Positions 10,849-22,204 of a DNA stretch of 64,000 nt are shown piece by piece. Source of the DNA: Knufia peltigerae (Eukaryota > Ascomycota > Eurotiomycetes > Chaetothyriales > Trichomeriaceae); the NCBI GenBank assembly GCA_030247855.1, contig JAPDRN010000130.1, forward strand, positions 29,723 through 93,722. Direction: 5' to 3'. A program made the translations under genes and the position numbers. The stretch's first letter is position 1, and every line of letters starts with the position of its first letter. The notes below the pieces were generated by a model, which worked only from the letters and a program-made list of their open reading frames with translations, ran no database searches and had not been told where the DNA came from.

Positions 10849-12204
10849 TTAGAGAAACAGGCAAATCGAGCCGCAAAGGGCAGCAAAGACGATCAACAGA
10901 ATCAAGGCCAGGTGATGTCTCGGCTCATCTTGGGATCGGAAGAAGTACGGACTCATGATATTTCCCAGCTGAGGAAGCACGTTGATCAGCGAGGTCGCAA
11001 CGGCTTTCTTCTCCGGAGTCTGATTGAGTACCGATGCTGCCCAGCTGTAGACCAGGCCGTTCGCCGCGAAGGAACCCACCACGTACCTGAACGATGCCGC
11101 ATAACGGGCGGGACTGTTCACAGTGGCGACGGATATGATGAATCCCGTGATGGAAAGACACATTGGGATTGCAATGTGCAAGGACCGCTCGTTCCTTCGA
11201 TAGCTGGACCACGAGATGAAGAAGGATGCCGCTGCACCGACCAGGTACGGTGGCGACGTGAGCACGAGCGTGACGATGTTGTTGCCGAGGTTGAAACCCT
11301 TGACGATGGATGGGTAGAAGTAGTTGAACCCGTAGGCAGCGTGGTTCGCGATGAGCACAAGGCCGAAGGTCCAGGTCCGGTAGTCCGTCAATGCGAGCTT
11401 GAATCCGAACCACAGTGATCGATCGCTCTCCTGAGCGACCCGATCGCGGGCGATTCGGTCTCTGGCCACGGCCAATTGCTCGGCCGAGAAGAGCCATTTT
11501 TGACTGCCGGTTGTCGACTCGGGAAGTTCAGGCGTGAGTAGGCTGGCAACAATGGCCGGCACGAAGCTGATTGCTCCTTCGATGATGTTACAGCCACTGC
11601 CATCCTGCGAGTCCACGAGACCCATGCAGGCCCGAGAACACGCCAGCGGCAACCAGACCGGAGAAGGCTGTGGCAAGCACAAGACCCGAGTAAAGCACCG
11701 CCATTCTCAGACCGAGCTCGCTGCGTGTGTACCAGCACGAGAGCAAGAAATAGACCCCAGGGAAGAAGGGGCTTCGGCGACACCGAGAAGCATGCGCACG
11801 GCAAGAAGGTGGCCATAGTTGACGGCAGCAAGCGGTGGCCGCCGAGACGCAGGACCAGGTTGCCGCCCAGAAGGAAAGATACAAAGATGGTGCGCGAACG
11901 CGGGTCAAGATCATGTTGGAGGGGATTTGCATGATCATGTACAGAAAAAGCATTCATTCGTGGCTTGGCCTTTCAAGAGCATAGAGATTTGAGGCTTTCT
12001 TACCTTGTCGACCTTGCGCAACAATTTTCGTTCGGTCTCATCGCAATATTCAGGCGTCCACGATTGATAGACAGCTCCCCATCCATTACCGTCATCGAGA
12101 CGTGCATCGACGTCTTGTTTGACAGCGACTTCGAGAGATTCGTCAGTGGCCTTCTCAGCGCGCACCTCGACTTGGTCTTGCTCGGATAAGTTTGGGATGG
12201 TCAT
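10849..12204 (-). pseudogene. MFS anion:cation symporter pseudogene (allantoate permease type)
   Basis: Remnant of an ACS/DAL5-type plasma-membrane transporter. The N terminus starts at the ATG at 12204 (MTIPNLSEQDQ) and runs through WTPEYCDETERKLLRKVD. The region that should hold TM1 is missing, and the sequence resumes in another frame at MIMQIPSNMILTRVR (about 11925). FFPGVYFLLSCWYTRSEL (about 11765) is in one frame. An extra base and a TAA at 11590-11588, inside a conserved WQWLFIIEGAI-like motif, then throw the frame before EGAISFVPAIVA. The C-terminal half is clean, but a TAA at 10851-10849 precedes an evidently native tail (WDLTRANKRL) that continues downstream. An internal deletion, frameshifts and a nonsense codon make this dead. 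Confidence 0.88.
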
Positions 12205-12945
12205 GCTGAATCGACGTCGTGGCCGGAAGCCAGTACAGGGGTGAGGGAGGTGAGATACACTGCCAGCACGACAGGATGGAGTGAACAAGAAATAAATCCA
12301 AGAGTCGAGGAAAGCTTAGTTTAGTTATCAAGAAGATACTGGCCTACTGAGGAGGGGAGTAGTGATTCCTCGACTCTGGTCGGGGCGGGGCCGGAATCCG
12401 AGGTCGTTGTAAAAAGCCCTGGGATGGCGGGGAATGCATCAGTGGAGATGGGGTCAGGGTCAATATGTTGTCTGATAGATCCAGACCTCGTTCAGCACGC
12501 GGGCTGGCCTTGTAGCGTCGACTACGAACGACAGAGGTAAGAGATCAGTTTGTGTGTGGTATGATTCAGGAATTTGGTACCGTCTATCCCTATCCGTACA
12601 TCAACTCCATATCGGGCAGAATGCGAAGCCGAAATGTTCGCACTGCGTCCGACCATTAGGGTTGCGATTCGGAATGTCCGTTCCCTTCGCACCGGGTCCG
12701 ATAGGAGGTCTTGGGGGACTACGCGTGTGATAGAACGGCAGTGGATCCAATTGCAAGTCGGACACTGGGACCTGAGTCTTTCCATATTGCCCCCCGCCTG
12801 CAGAGTACACAACTTCTGCTATAAACATTGTCTAAGGCCGATGCCGATCTGTTGTGATACTTCCCGAATTCAACGAATATACTGGCATCACATTTAATAG
12901 CACAATCCCCATTAGACACATATCACCTACGAAGACCGAGAAATC
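12205..12945. promoter_or_regulatory. Divergent intergenic region between transporter remnant and hydroxyacid dehydrogenase
   Basis: About 740 bases that would have served as a shared promoter for the transporter and the dehydrogenase. No further gene seen. The sequence before the dehydrogenase ATG (GACCGAGAAATCATGG) is a usual fungal leader. Confidence 0.4.
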
Positions 12946-13980
12946 ATGGCACCAGCACTAGTCGCACCTGAGGAGCCTCCTCACGTAAAAGAAGTACTCA
13001 AGAACGGCATTGACCTCGAGACAAATGGCATAAAGCCAGTGCAGAAGAGACAAAAGCTATACATTCTCCCCGAGTTCCACCCCGAAGCCGTCAAACATAC
13101 ACAGGAATTGTTCGACTGTGTCTTGCACACCGACCCGGAGGCAGCAAATTGGCGAAAGAGCGCCACCACAATCTTGATCAAGGACTACTACATCACCGAC
13201 GGCGATTTGGCCGCAGCGCCACAACTTCGAGTCATCGGAAAGCATGGAGTTGGCCTGGACAAGGTCGACGTCGAAGCCTGTCGGACTCGTGGAGAGAAAG
13301 TGTGCAACACACCAGGAGTCAATGCCGGTGCGGTGGCCGAGATGACGCTTGCCCTTGCTATGAGTGTTGCCCGCTCGATCCCGTCGATCTGTTACCGGCA
13401 AATTGCGAACGGCGAAGTCATCAGGAAAGAGACAGTGCAGGGTGTGTTGCTGGGTGGCAAGACAATAGGGATTGTGGGAATGGGAAACATCGGCGAAGTG
13501 GTAGGGAATATGTTCTGGGGTGCGTTCGGTAGTCCCATTATTGCGTACGATCCGTACTATGGAACCACACGTCCCTGGACGTACATTCCACACAGACGTG
13601 TACACAGCCTGGATGACCTGTTGGAGGTGTCTGATGTTGTCAATGTGCATGTGCCTCTGACGCCGGGCACAACGAACCTCATATCCCTGAAGGAGATGCG
13701 CAAGATGAAACGAACTGCCATTCTGCTCAACACCGCGAGAGGAGGCATTGTCGATGAGGACGATCTCATCCAGGCCCTGGACGAGAACCTCATCTACGGC
13801 GCCGGCTTTGATTCCCACGTCCAAGAGCCACCGACCAAGACGAAGTACGAGTGTCTGTGGAATCATGACCGCTTCGTCGGAACACCTCATATTGCCGCTG
13901 CGACAGATGAAACTCAGGTTGCCACCACGAACGCAGCCACTGATGGAGTTCTGCATTCTCTCAGCGCTAGTGATAGTTGA
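12946..13980 (+). CDS. D-isomer-specific 2-hydroxyacid dehydrogenase
   Basis: NAD(P)-dependent oxidoreductase of the phosphoglycerate/hydroxypyruvate dehydrogenase superfamily, 344 residues, single exon, ATG at 12946. The N- and C-terminal parts form the catalytic domain (KHGVGLDKVDVEACR). The dinucleotide-binding GxGxxG motif is GIVGMGNIGEVV (about residue 174). The catalytic triad is visible: Arg in LLNTARGGIVDEDD (about 267), Glu in FDSHVQEPP (about 292) and His in VGTPHIAAATDE (about 314). Intact, although flanked by broken genes on both sides. It could act on a 2-hydroxy acid imported by the now dead neighbouring symporter; this is inference. Substrate not predictable. Confidence 0.92.
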   Translation: MAPALVAPEEPPHVKEVLKNGIDLETNGIKPVQKRQKLYILPEFHPEAVKHTQELFDCVLHTDPEAANWRKSATTILIKDYYITDGDLAAAPQLRVIGKHGVGLDKVDVEACRTRGEKVCNTPGVNAGAVAEMTLALAMSVARSIPSICYRQIANGEVIRKETVQGVLLGGKTIGIVGMGNIGEVVGNMFWGAFGSPIIAYDPYYGTTRPWTYIPHRRVHSLDDLLEVSDVVNVHVPLTPGTTNLISLKEMRKMKRTAILLNTARGGIVDEDDLIQALDENLIYGAGFDSHVQEPPTKTKYECLWNHDRFVGTPHIAAATDETQVATTNAATDGVLHSLSASDS

Positions 13981-14449
13981 GTGTAGTTTTGAGCCTTGAA
14001 TAGAGTTGCTGTCTGATACCCTGGACTTTGAAATGCGTCGCTGATTGCTGACGCTAGCGGAGCATTGGAGTTGGGAGGACTGATTTGCCTGTGAGGTTTC
14101 CGATGACCTGTACTTTGAAACAATCATAGGCTTTATCGAAGTGGTTTCGGGCAGGAGCTCTCTCCTCTCAGGTCGAGAAGTTTGCTTGTGTTGCATGGGA
14201 CGACACACCGTTTGCGTGATAGACACTCAATTTCTTCCAGTAGTCGTAGGGTGTGTTGCCATAGTCGGCCTCTGAAAGACGATCAAGATTCTGGTAGCGA
14301 GGAGAAGGCTCCTCCTACCAAAGGTTTTGTATGCCTTCGGCGAACGTCCAATCATCAATGTGGGCCATCTGAAGGAGTGTTAGAGGGATGATCGTGTCCC
14401 ATTCGTAGCTCGAAAGACCAAACTCGATTTCAGCCATGCCCGGGATATT
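13981..14449. other. Intergenic, convergent 3' ends
   Basis: About 470 bases between the dehydrogenase stop and the stop of the following regulator on the other strand. No gene recognised. Confidence 0.3.
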
Positions 14450-17006
14450 TTATGGCAAAGGCCAGGTTGAGAGCTGGAAGGGGTTCATGTCAGCCCATGC
14501 CTCTATCTGGTCATCGAAGGTGAACGCGTTCGCGAAGAGTTCTTCGGGTCCATCTTGAAGGAAGGCTTCGTCATTCAACGAGCCATTAGCATTGGAAGTG
14601 TCGTACGAAAGGCCATCGGGCGTAGGCATTTCACAGCGACTGGCCATGCTGGAAATTTCTCTTGACGAGCGTCTGATGGCGTCGAAACACAATGCGTTAT
14701 CTGCACTCGCGGCCAGAGCCTCCCTGCCAAGGTCTGATGTGCCGCTTTGCTCTCCTGGGTCTCGTCGACTTCGGGCTCCTGCTATCGTGACCAATTCCAG
14801 TCTTAAGGCCTCAAACAGCTTGGTATAAAATGCAATGTCACTCAACTTTTCCGAAAGCCAGAATAGTGACTCGCTTGTGATCGACAGGAAATCGAACAGT
14901 TCCTGGTCCGTGAGAGGGTTCGGATTCTGATAAAATTCCCACCAGAACCCCTCGTCCACTCCAGAAGAAAGATTGTGTGACGTCGATTGCGGAGATCGAG
15001 TCCGAGCAGCAAATGCGGCAAATGTCAGGACCAATCCGGATGAAAAGATCAAGTGTGTCCAAGATCTTGTATACGTAAGCAGCGGTTGGCGTCTAAGTGA
15101 GTCGAACGTACGTGCTATTGTAGCGGCAGCCTCGACGCAGGACTTGAGTAGACCGTCCGGCGGGCGGGAGCCTGCAAAGGGCATCCTGAATATAGCCTGG
15201 CGCAGAAGTGAAAGACGTTCTTTCTGATAGTGAAGCTCGTAGAATTCGGCCATATAGTAGACAGAAGACGAGTTTGGGGAAACCGGGGCGTCGAGTCGCC
15301 ACTGTCTGAGCGTGTCGTGAAACTTACGAAGCATAGGATATACTTCACCAGGTTTTAGAATTTCGTCTGGAGAGACACTGCTTTCTTCAGCGCCTGCAAT
15401 GTGTCTGGCAGCATGCTTGGATGAGATGTTCGTGTAAATCTGCGGTGATATCCTTGCTAGGCGGAGGAGGTGCTTGAAATGGGCAACATGTGTCAAGCCC
15501 TGCGAATCTGGTTCACACCATTGGTGAGCCGACTGAGTGACTGCCTCGGGACTGACGCATGTTGGTCGAGGCATTTCGTTATCAAACGGAAGATCAATTG
15601 TGATCTCGTCGTCTTCGATTGCAAAAGGGCGTCCAAGTGTAGTTGATGCCAGGCGGTCAAGTCGGTAACATTCCCAAAAAACTAGCCGGCGATGCTGCTC
15701 ATCTTGCCTTAGGATGGTGATGTGTGAGGGCGTTGGGCGATGCAGGTCAAGTGCGATACACATGTGGATGCAAAGCTAAGAAAATTCCCAGATAGAACAT
15801 CCTCGGGTAACGTCAGATCATTGAGCTAGGAATAGGGAGGCTAAGTACCAATATAATGGAAAATTCCAAACCGAGCTATCAGTAAGAAGCTCTCAATGTC
15901 CTCGATAGTGCTGAAAGAAAATCCCGACCTGGCAACGATCCGAAGAGCGGCTGTGAAGAAGCCAAAGGGATGCAGATTCGTAGTTCCTCGGCGGAACAGC
16001 TCGATACTTCCCAATGCAAAGACGAGGTTGAGTTGGGGGAACGCCAGAATTTCCGATCTTGGAACGGCGCCTCCGCTTGACGTACTCCAGTGTTTCGAGG
16101 TTCGGGAGCAGTCGCGATAGGTCTTCCAGACCTAAGAAATGTCGAGGAAGGGGTATTCAATGTGTAGCCCATTAATGCTAGTGTTCGCCTGTTGTGAGTA
16201 TCGAAGCATGGCGGAACGAGTGACCGTTTAAACTGACTAGCTCAAGATGGCAGCATGCGCCTCGGATTCTGATGGCAATTCATGTGGCGCATGATACTCG
16301 AGGGGCGTTGAGGGAAGATCAGAAGCGAGGAGTGCTCGGAATGAAGAGCCTGTGCCGTGATTTTCGCATGGCTCGCAGGAGATACTGGACAAAGCTAGTA
16401 GGTCCAAGGGTCAGAATGCATTTTCAACCACAAAAATGATACGTCGACTGACCTCGAATCGCCCTATTCCCTCACATATCGCGAGCTGCCCGGTCTGCGG
16501 CTATAATCGAAAGGAGCCGTTCGGTATCGCTGGCGAGCAGCTGAAAATCCGGCGGCCTGAGCATCAACTGCCTCCTCTTGCAATCCATTCCCGACGCTGA
16601 GAGCCTCGAGAGACCGTATCTTCTCTTCAAGCTCTAGCACCTCCCTGAAGAAATGAATACACGACGGAAGATTAAGCAGAGAAAGTCGAGAAATGCTTAC
16701 ATCGAGTATACTCGCGCGTTGCTGTTGGATCGGCGATGATGCAAGGTGTAGATGCCTTTGTACAGCCGCCACAGGCAGGATAATCTCCGTCGCACTGGAA
16801 ATGTTATTATTTAAAGCGACAAAGATCAGAGAAGGATTGTATGGACATACTTTCACCTCGCGTGATCGACACCGGCGGCAAGCCAGACTCCCAAGGGCGT
16901 GAATACCCCCAGAAGCAGATCGTCGCCGTTTTCTGCTCTGTACCTCATGCGGCGGACTGGGGTTTGCTCGAAGAGTCATGATGGTAACTGACCCCAGGAT
17001 GGGCAT
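14450..17006 (-). pseudogene. Zn2Cys6 transcription factor with three in-frame TAG codons
   Basis: Gal4-type regulator with a fungal_trans domain. Exon 1 starts at 17006 (or ATG 16979). After removal of an intron (donor GTATGT at about 16854, acceptor CCAG at about 16796) the cluster reads ACRRCRSREVKCDGDYPACG then GCTKASTPC, with perfect spacing. A coiled coil (VLELEEKIRSLEAL) follows. Further introns with consistent phases reconnect SSFRALLASDLPSTPLEY, GLHIEYPFLDIS, LVFALGSIELFRRG, IESFLLIARFGIFHYIG and the domain at 15763-14450 (MCIALDLHRPTPS, VFWECYRLDRLASTTLGRP). TAG stops interrupt this otherwise phase-consistent reading at 16466-16464, 16134-16132 and 15778-15776, each where Gln (CAG) fits. 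It is probably inactive. A different exon structure avoiding all three stops was looked for and not found. Confidence 0.72.
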
Positions 17007-17385
17007 CCATGAGACCGCTGTTTGGTGAGAAGCGCAATGCCGATGAGAATGCTTAAGAGGTGGTTTGTGCTTGACAGACTATGGATGAAGAACCGGGGGC
17101 CCATGTGATTATTCCCAGGAGACTTTAAAAGCGGCAACTGTCTGCTTGTGCTGCCAAGCAACCTCCGTTGTGAGGCTCGAGGCTCTAAATACTGCAACTT
17201 CCCGCTTAGTCATACGACCTCTAGAAGAGATTCCAGAAACTTTTTTTGATTTTGAAACTTGAGCAGTGATATTGGCCGCAAAAACTTTGCACCCAACATT
17301 CATCCTACCAGTTTGCTGAAAGGGGGAGGTTCACAAAGGAGGTGTGGGCAATATCAGACCCTAGCAATCTCAGCTCTCGAAGATC
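17007..17385. promoter_or_regulatory. Divergent promoter between regulator remnant and TRM61
   Basis: About 380 bases, the only space for the upstream elements of both genes. No other features recognised. Confidence 0.4.
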
Positions 17386-18888
17386 ATGACGATCGTGTCT
17401 GCATTTCTTTCGCCAGGTGTAGTGGCCAGCGAGCACGACTTGGCCTCCCTGCATCTGAGACGAGACCAATCTCTCCCTGTGATACTTTCCACTCGAGCCA
17501 CCAATGCCGACGATGAAGGCTACGCTGAAGGGGTCGTCACCAATACTCGGTTCGGGTCGTACCCTCATTCCACCATAATCGGAGAGCCATGGGGAAGCCA
17601 GATTCGAGCAAGCATGGTCGACACTGGATCTCGAGGTCGAAAATCACAGCAGTCAAAAAAGCGAAAGGCGGAGGCGATGGGTCAGGCAGACAATGAGGAT
17701 GGCACAGCTACGAAAGACGCCGTCACCGCGAGTTCTGGGTTCGTCCACGTTTTGCCGCCTACACCTGAGAATTGGACGACCAGTTTACCTCATCGTACCC
17801 AGGTGGTGTACACTCCGGATTACAGCTATATCTTGCACCGTATCAGAGCGCGCCCGGGGTCAAGACTGATAGAGGCCGGCAGTGGCAGTGGCAGCTTCAC
17901 TCACGCGGCAGCTCGTGCTGTTTTTGACGGCTATGCGAAGGACGAAGTTGCAGCAAAAGACGACGGTGGTTCTTCTTCTGCAAAAATGCCAACGCCGACA
18001 GGCAAGGTGTTTTCATACGAATACCATGCAGAACGACACCGGAAAGTCAAGGATGAAATGGTCTCTCATGGTTTAGACCCGATCGTCAAAGCAATGCATA
18101 GAGATGTCTATCGCGATGGTTTTCTCCTCGAGGATGAAGAAGGCAGTGCCGAGAAGGTCTCTCCGAGAGCTAACGCGGTCTTCTTGGATCTTCCTGCACC
18201 TTGGGAAGCCCTACCTCACCTGACTCGAGATACTCAGGGCGGCGCGATTTCTGCACTCGATCCCCAATCTGCTGTCCACATCTGCACATTCAGTCCGTGC
18301 ATAGAACAAGTTCAGCGCACAGTGTCAGCATTACGTCGATACGACTGGCTGGACATTGAAATGGTCGAGGTGGAACACAGACGAATTGAAGTCAAACGGG
18401 AATACACCAGCATGCAGTACGAGGGTATGCGAGGTGTGAACGTGTTTGCAGTCGACGTCGACGAAGCGGTCGCAAAACTCCGCCATGTAGAGCGACGCGC
18501 AAAGGATTTTCATGCCGGAAGCCTTGAGGCAGACAAGTCTACCAAGGCCAAGCAGATGCAAGACAACGGCAACAACAACACCAAACTACCCTTCGACGGG
18601 GGCAGACTCGTTCATCGGACCGAGCCAGAGTTGAAGACGCATACTTCGTATCTGGTATTCGCGGTGCTGCCCCGCGCGTGGACGGAGGAAGACGAAGCTG
18701 CAGCTCGAGCTAAGTGGTCGAAGCATGTCACAGTCAAGTCAAACGTGCCCAAAAGCCAGCGACAGCTGAAGAAGGAGGCGAAGTCGAGGACGAGAGGGGT
18801 GAATGGGTCGAACGGTGTCAAGGGTGAGGTCGAGACAGCAACAACTGCAGAGAACGGTGAAGCGATGGATGTCGAAGTTGCTGAGTAA
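17386..18888 (+). CDS. TRM61: tRNA (adenine(58)-N(1))-methyltransferase catalytic subunit
   Basis: With Trm6 forms the nuclear enzyme that methylates A58 in the T-loop of tRNAs, including initiator tRNA. Single exon, 500 residues, ATG at 17386. The family landmarks are in order: YTPDYSYILHRIRARPG, SAM-binding motif I EAGSGSGSFTHAAAR (about 163-177), motif II-like FSYEYHAERH, the catalytic DLPAPWEAL segment (about 268-276), FSPCIEQVQ, and the C-terminal core HTSYLVFA. A basic Ser/Lys segment (about residues 84-95) is a likely nuclear localisation signal. The C-terminal tail (about 60 residues) is Lys/Arg-rich then acidic. Insertions make it longer than yeast Trm61. Intact. Confidence 0.95.
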   Translation: MTIVSAFLSPGVVASEHDLASLHLRRDQSLPVILSTRATNADDEGYAEGVVTNTRFGSYPHSTIIGEPWGSQIRASMVDTGSRGRKSQQSKKRKAEAMGQADNEDGTATKDAVTASSGFVHVLPPTPENWTTSLPHRTQVVYTPDYSYILHRIRARPGSRLIEAGSGSGSFTHAAARAVFDGYAKDEVAAKDDGGSSSAKMPTPTGKVFSYEYHAERHRKVKDEMVSHGLDPIVKAMHRDVYRDGFLLEDEEGSAEKVSPRANAVFLDLPAPWEALPHLTRDTQGGAISALDPQSAVHICTFSPCIEQVQRTVSALRRYDWLDIEMVEVEHRRIEVKREYTSMQYEGMRGVNVFAVDVDEAVAKLRHVERRAKDFHAGSLEADKSTKAKQMQDNGNNNTKLPFDGGRLVHRTEPELKTHTSYLVFAVLPRAWTEEDEAAARAKWSKHVTVKSNVPKSQRQLKKEAKSRTRGVNGSNGVKGEVETATTAENGEAMDVEVAE

Positions 18889-19629
18889 GACATATGTACC
18901 GCCTCAAGCAAGATCGATAAATGCAACCCACAGGGTTCGAGACTTTGACACCTGAGTCATAATCATAGCCACCGCCAGCCAGAGCGATACAACGTCCGTC
19001 ACCCTGACACGTGACCATGGAACAAAAGTCGCATGACAAAATCTTTTCTTCTTCTTCTTCTTCTTCTTAAAGATCGATCATACGACTGGATCTACATGTG
19101 TTGTACTTGTTGCAGTCTGTGCACCGATTTGAAAGCAAATAAATCATACTGCAGTCAATCTAGGATTTTCCGTGGCAACAAAACAACTCACTCAATCAAT
19201 GTCTCTATCTCGGACACTAAACCCTTCTCGGAAGTTGTTGCGAGGTTCTTTGGCTGAGCCTGGAACTATCGACTGATTCGGGGCCCCCGGTCGCCTTGTG
19301 TTCATTTCTGATATGAAACCGACAAATTGGCGACTCTGAGAGTCATATTTCTATTCGATTTGAATGTCGCAATGTCCCCGTTCAGCATGGCATCTAGCAA
19401 CCGGACCCGAACCTTGTCCGTCAGCTTCGCAACAAGCAAAGACAGATGGACACCCGAAAGATATAAGGAGCGCTGCCTTTTGGGGGCGACCACTGCTAGG
19501 CAACACTTCTTCTCTCATCTCGAATATCCGTACGCCGTGACCGTGTACTATCCCATCTCCCCTTCCTAGGACTCATCAACTCGCACCTGTCAATTTGAGT
19601 CTGCCTGTCCCAGTTTCTTGTCTTTCATC
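18889..19629. other. Intergenic with a TTC microsatellite
   Basis: About 740 bases. It contains an uninterrupted (TTC)n tract of about eight units at 19045-19069. Otherwise no gene; the last 100 bases are the leader of the RTA1-like gene. Confidence 0.4.
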
Positions 19630-20673
19630 ATGGCGACGTTTGTTGGCAGCATCGAACATGCGATTGCCCATACGTCCAGACTGGTGGCCCGCGATCAAAA
19701 CACCACAGACTTGCCAGGAGGCAAGACCCTTCAGGAATATAACACCCAAGGAAGATACGACTATGATCCCTCGTTTGCGGCGGCCATAATTTTCTTGGTG
19801 CTCTTCGCCATCGCCACGGCCATTAACCTCTTCCAATTCTTCCGGCATAGAGCTTGGTTCTGGTGGGTGATGAATTTTGCTGTGATCAGTAAGTCCGCTG
19901 CATGAATTCTTCGTTCATATGCTGATGAGCGCCTAGTGGAACTGGTCGGATACATTGCTCGAACGATTTCCATCAAGAACCTCCACAGCAGGAACATTTT
20001 CATAGTCCAAACCGTTATGATTCTCGTGGCGCCAGCTGTCATGGCCGCAGCCTGTTACATGTCGTTTGGCCGCGTCACCATCTGGGTTGTTCCGAAAGAT
20101 TATCAGACCGTCAAACACCTTTGGGTACCGCCACGTCGGATTACGCCAGTGTTTGTGGGCTTCGACATCCTCAGTTTCTTTGTGCAAGTCATTGGCGGCT
20201 CCATGGTGGCTGCGGCAAGCAACATTAACTCGGCCAACCGGGGCAGAAACGTGGTGCTGGCAGGACTTTCACTGCAACTGGCGACCTTTGGGTTTTTCGT
20301 CTTTGCAAGTGTCCGACTAAACTTCATGTTGAGGACACAGCTTCGAGATGTCCCATTACCCAAAGAACGCAATTGGCAGCTATTCCTAAACGTCGTCAAT
20401 GTCGCCAATGTACTTATCCTAATCCGAACCATGTTGCGACTGATTGAATACTCCATTGGCACCTACAACTATCTCACCAACCATGAATGGTTCTTTTACT
20501 GCTTCGACTCGGCTTTAATGTTTGTGGTGGTTGCTACCTTCATCATCTTTCACCCCGGATACTATCTCCCCTACCTGGGAATCAAACGGAAGGAACAGAA
20601 GTTCTCGAAGAACGCCGACAAGGGACCCCTTAGCGTTCTAGCCAGGAGGAAGACGATGCATGAGGCGGTATGA
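19630..20673 (+). CDS. RTA1-like membrane protein
   Basis: Member of the fungal RTA1/Rsb1 family of seven-TM proteins linked to sphingoid-base export and resistance to 7-aminocholesterol-type drugs; located in a cell membrane. Two exons, 19630-19888 and 19937-20673, joined across a 48-nt GTAAGT...CTAG intron, give 331 residues. Hydrophobic segments are evident at FAAAIIFLVLFAIATAINLF, IFIVQTVMILVAPAVMAAAC, ITPVFVGFDILSFFVQVIGG and FYCFDSALMFVVVATFIIFH. The family segments VGYIAR, LAPAVMAAACYMSFGR-like and DILSFFVQVIGG are clear. The C-terminal tail is basic. Upstream sits a TTC microsatellite. Transport substrate unknown. Confidence 0.9.
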
Positions 20674-22204
20674 AGTTGCACTTGATAGAGAAGGCGCACG
20701 CTTTCATGTCTCGGCGCGCATCAACGAAGAGTGTTGTCTTTTAAGGAGCACTTTCCCGGCGGATCGGTGGAGAGCTCGGCAATTGTTCGTGGTTGTTTAT
20801 GGGCCGGTCGCAATGCGACCTCTGAACTATGTATAATGAATCATGTCAAGTCGTTTATCCGACTTGTCTTTAGTCGTGCGTAAATTGGCAACACCAGCGG
20901 CTGAAAGTGGATTGTTGCATCCTCTCTTTCTCCTCGTGTGGGTTCATCATGCCGTCCCCCTGTGGTATGGGATTGGTGGAGCGCTTGTTCAAGTGCCCCT
21001 CGTCTCAAGTTGATCGCAATCGGTTCTTTTTGCGATTGGCATACCAGAAGCTGCGCACTTCTATACGAATGTGGCGCCGCCGTAGCCTTGAAACGTCACA
21101 GCACCGAGTACTCGTACCGTCAACAACAAAATCTAACCGCGTATCGACTGTTTCTGCGAGTGAAGTACTCGGACCCTGTACATACGAGTACGCGGAATTA
21201 TTTTTCCTCTCAAGGATGCACATACAGTACGCAACGCTGGCGCCACCACGGCCCTGACGCAAATTGGCCGCCTTTTGTCTTTTTGTGGCTCGCAACAGCT
21301 GTCAAAGCGTCCCCTTTTTGCTCCAACGATGGAGTTAAGCCAAGGGGTGTGCCCCGGGGAAAGGATTTGCTCGACAAAGGTCCCAGCCATGTGGGACAGT
21401 GGCCAACACCATTGAACGGCTTGAGGTGACTTGGCTCGGTATCGCACCGGGTTAGTGTGCTGTGGTCGGCAGCTGTTGCGAGTCTTCGATACTCTCAAGT
21501 ACTCGTCAACCCCTAGTGATCTTGACCATTTGTTACCTAGTACGATGGAGACTCGTTCTCCCATGTGCTCAAACAACCCATGCCGGCCAAGACATGTGAA
21601 GACGAAGCCCATCGATTCGGTCATCTCCTCTAAACATTGGCGGTGCCGATTTTCGCCTTATTCATTCAATCGTATCTACTGCCACGACGGTACAAGCACA
21701 CACCGTTTCATCCTTGTCATTTCCACCCACTAGCTCGACTGGACCGGGTTCTCAAGCCCATGCCACTGGGGCTCCTCGAAAGAAAAGAGATGCGCGAGAC
21801 TTACCGTGAGCGAGCCATGGTCCCGCACTGTTTTGACGCCGCGGGTACTCGTACTTGTATTCGTGAAGGATCGGATTTGCGCCGCCCCGCCTCCCCTGGT
21901 TGCGGCGCGGCACAGTGCCCGACGCTCCTCTCGAGGGATCATTTGTGCCATTCTGGGCTTCACCTGTTTCTTTGCAGCGCAATATTGCGTTCTCGCAACG
22001 ACGAACTCTTGGCTCGTTGGGGAGCTACTGAGTATGGCTCCAGTAGGCTGTGCTTTTTCATCGCTGCCTCTCCTATGTTACGCCATTGCCGTGTATCTGT
22101 TTTACAGTAGAAAGGGCCATGGCATCCCTTCTTTTAACACGGACAACACAGGCTTCTTTTGATTTTTGACGTTGTGACAACATGCGGGAAGTCTCCTTCC
22201 TGAC
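20674..22204. other. Long intergenic region, no convincing gene
   Basis: About 1.5 kb. It has scattered GTACTCGTAC-type repeats (about 21105-21195). Short open readings exist, for example a 118-codon one at 21806-22162 with a hydrophobic segment, but they lack recognisable domains or good splice context. Likely promoter and 5' leader of the arylsulfotransferase-family gene. Confidence 0.35.

Noticed and set aside
10687..11418. Plus-strand 243-codon open reading
   Set aside because: It is antisense to the MFS pseudogene, whose family sequence is clear on the minus strand.
13057..14226. Minus-strand 389-codon open reading
   Set aside because: It is the shadow of the D-2-hydroxyacid dehydrogenase on the other strand; low-complexity and no domain.
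21806..22162. 118-codon plus-strand reading with a hydrophobic segment
   Set aside because: No homologous pattern, sits in the long leader of the arylsulfotransferase-family gene, weak start context.
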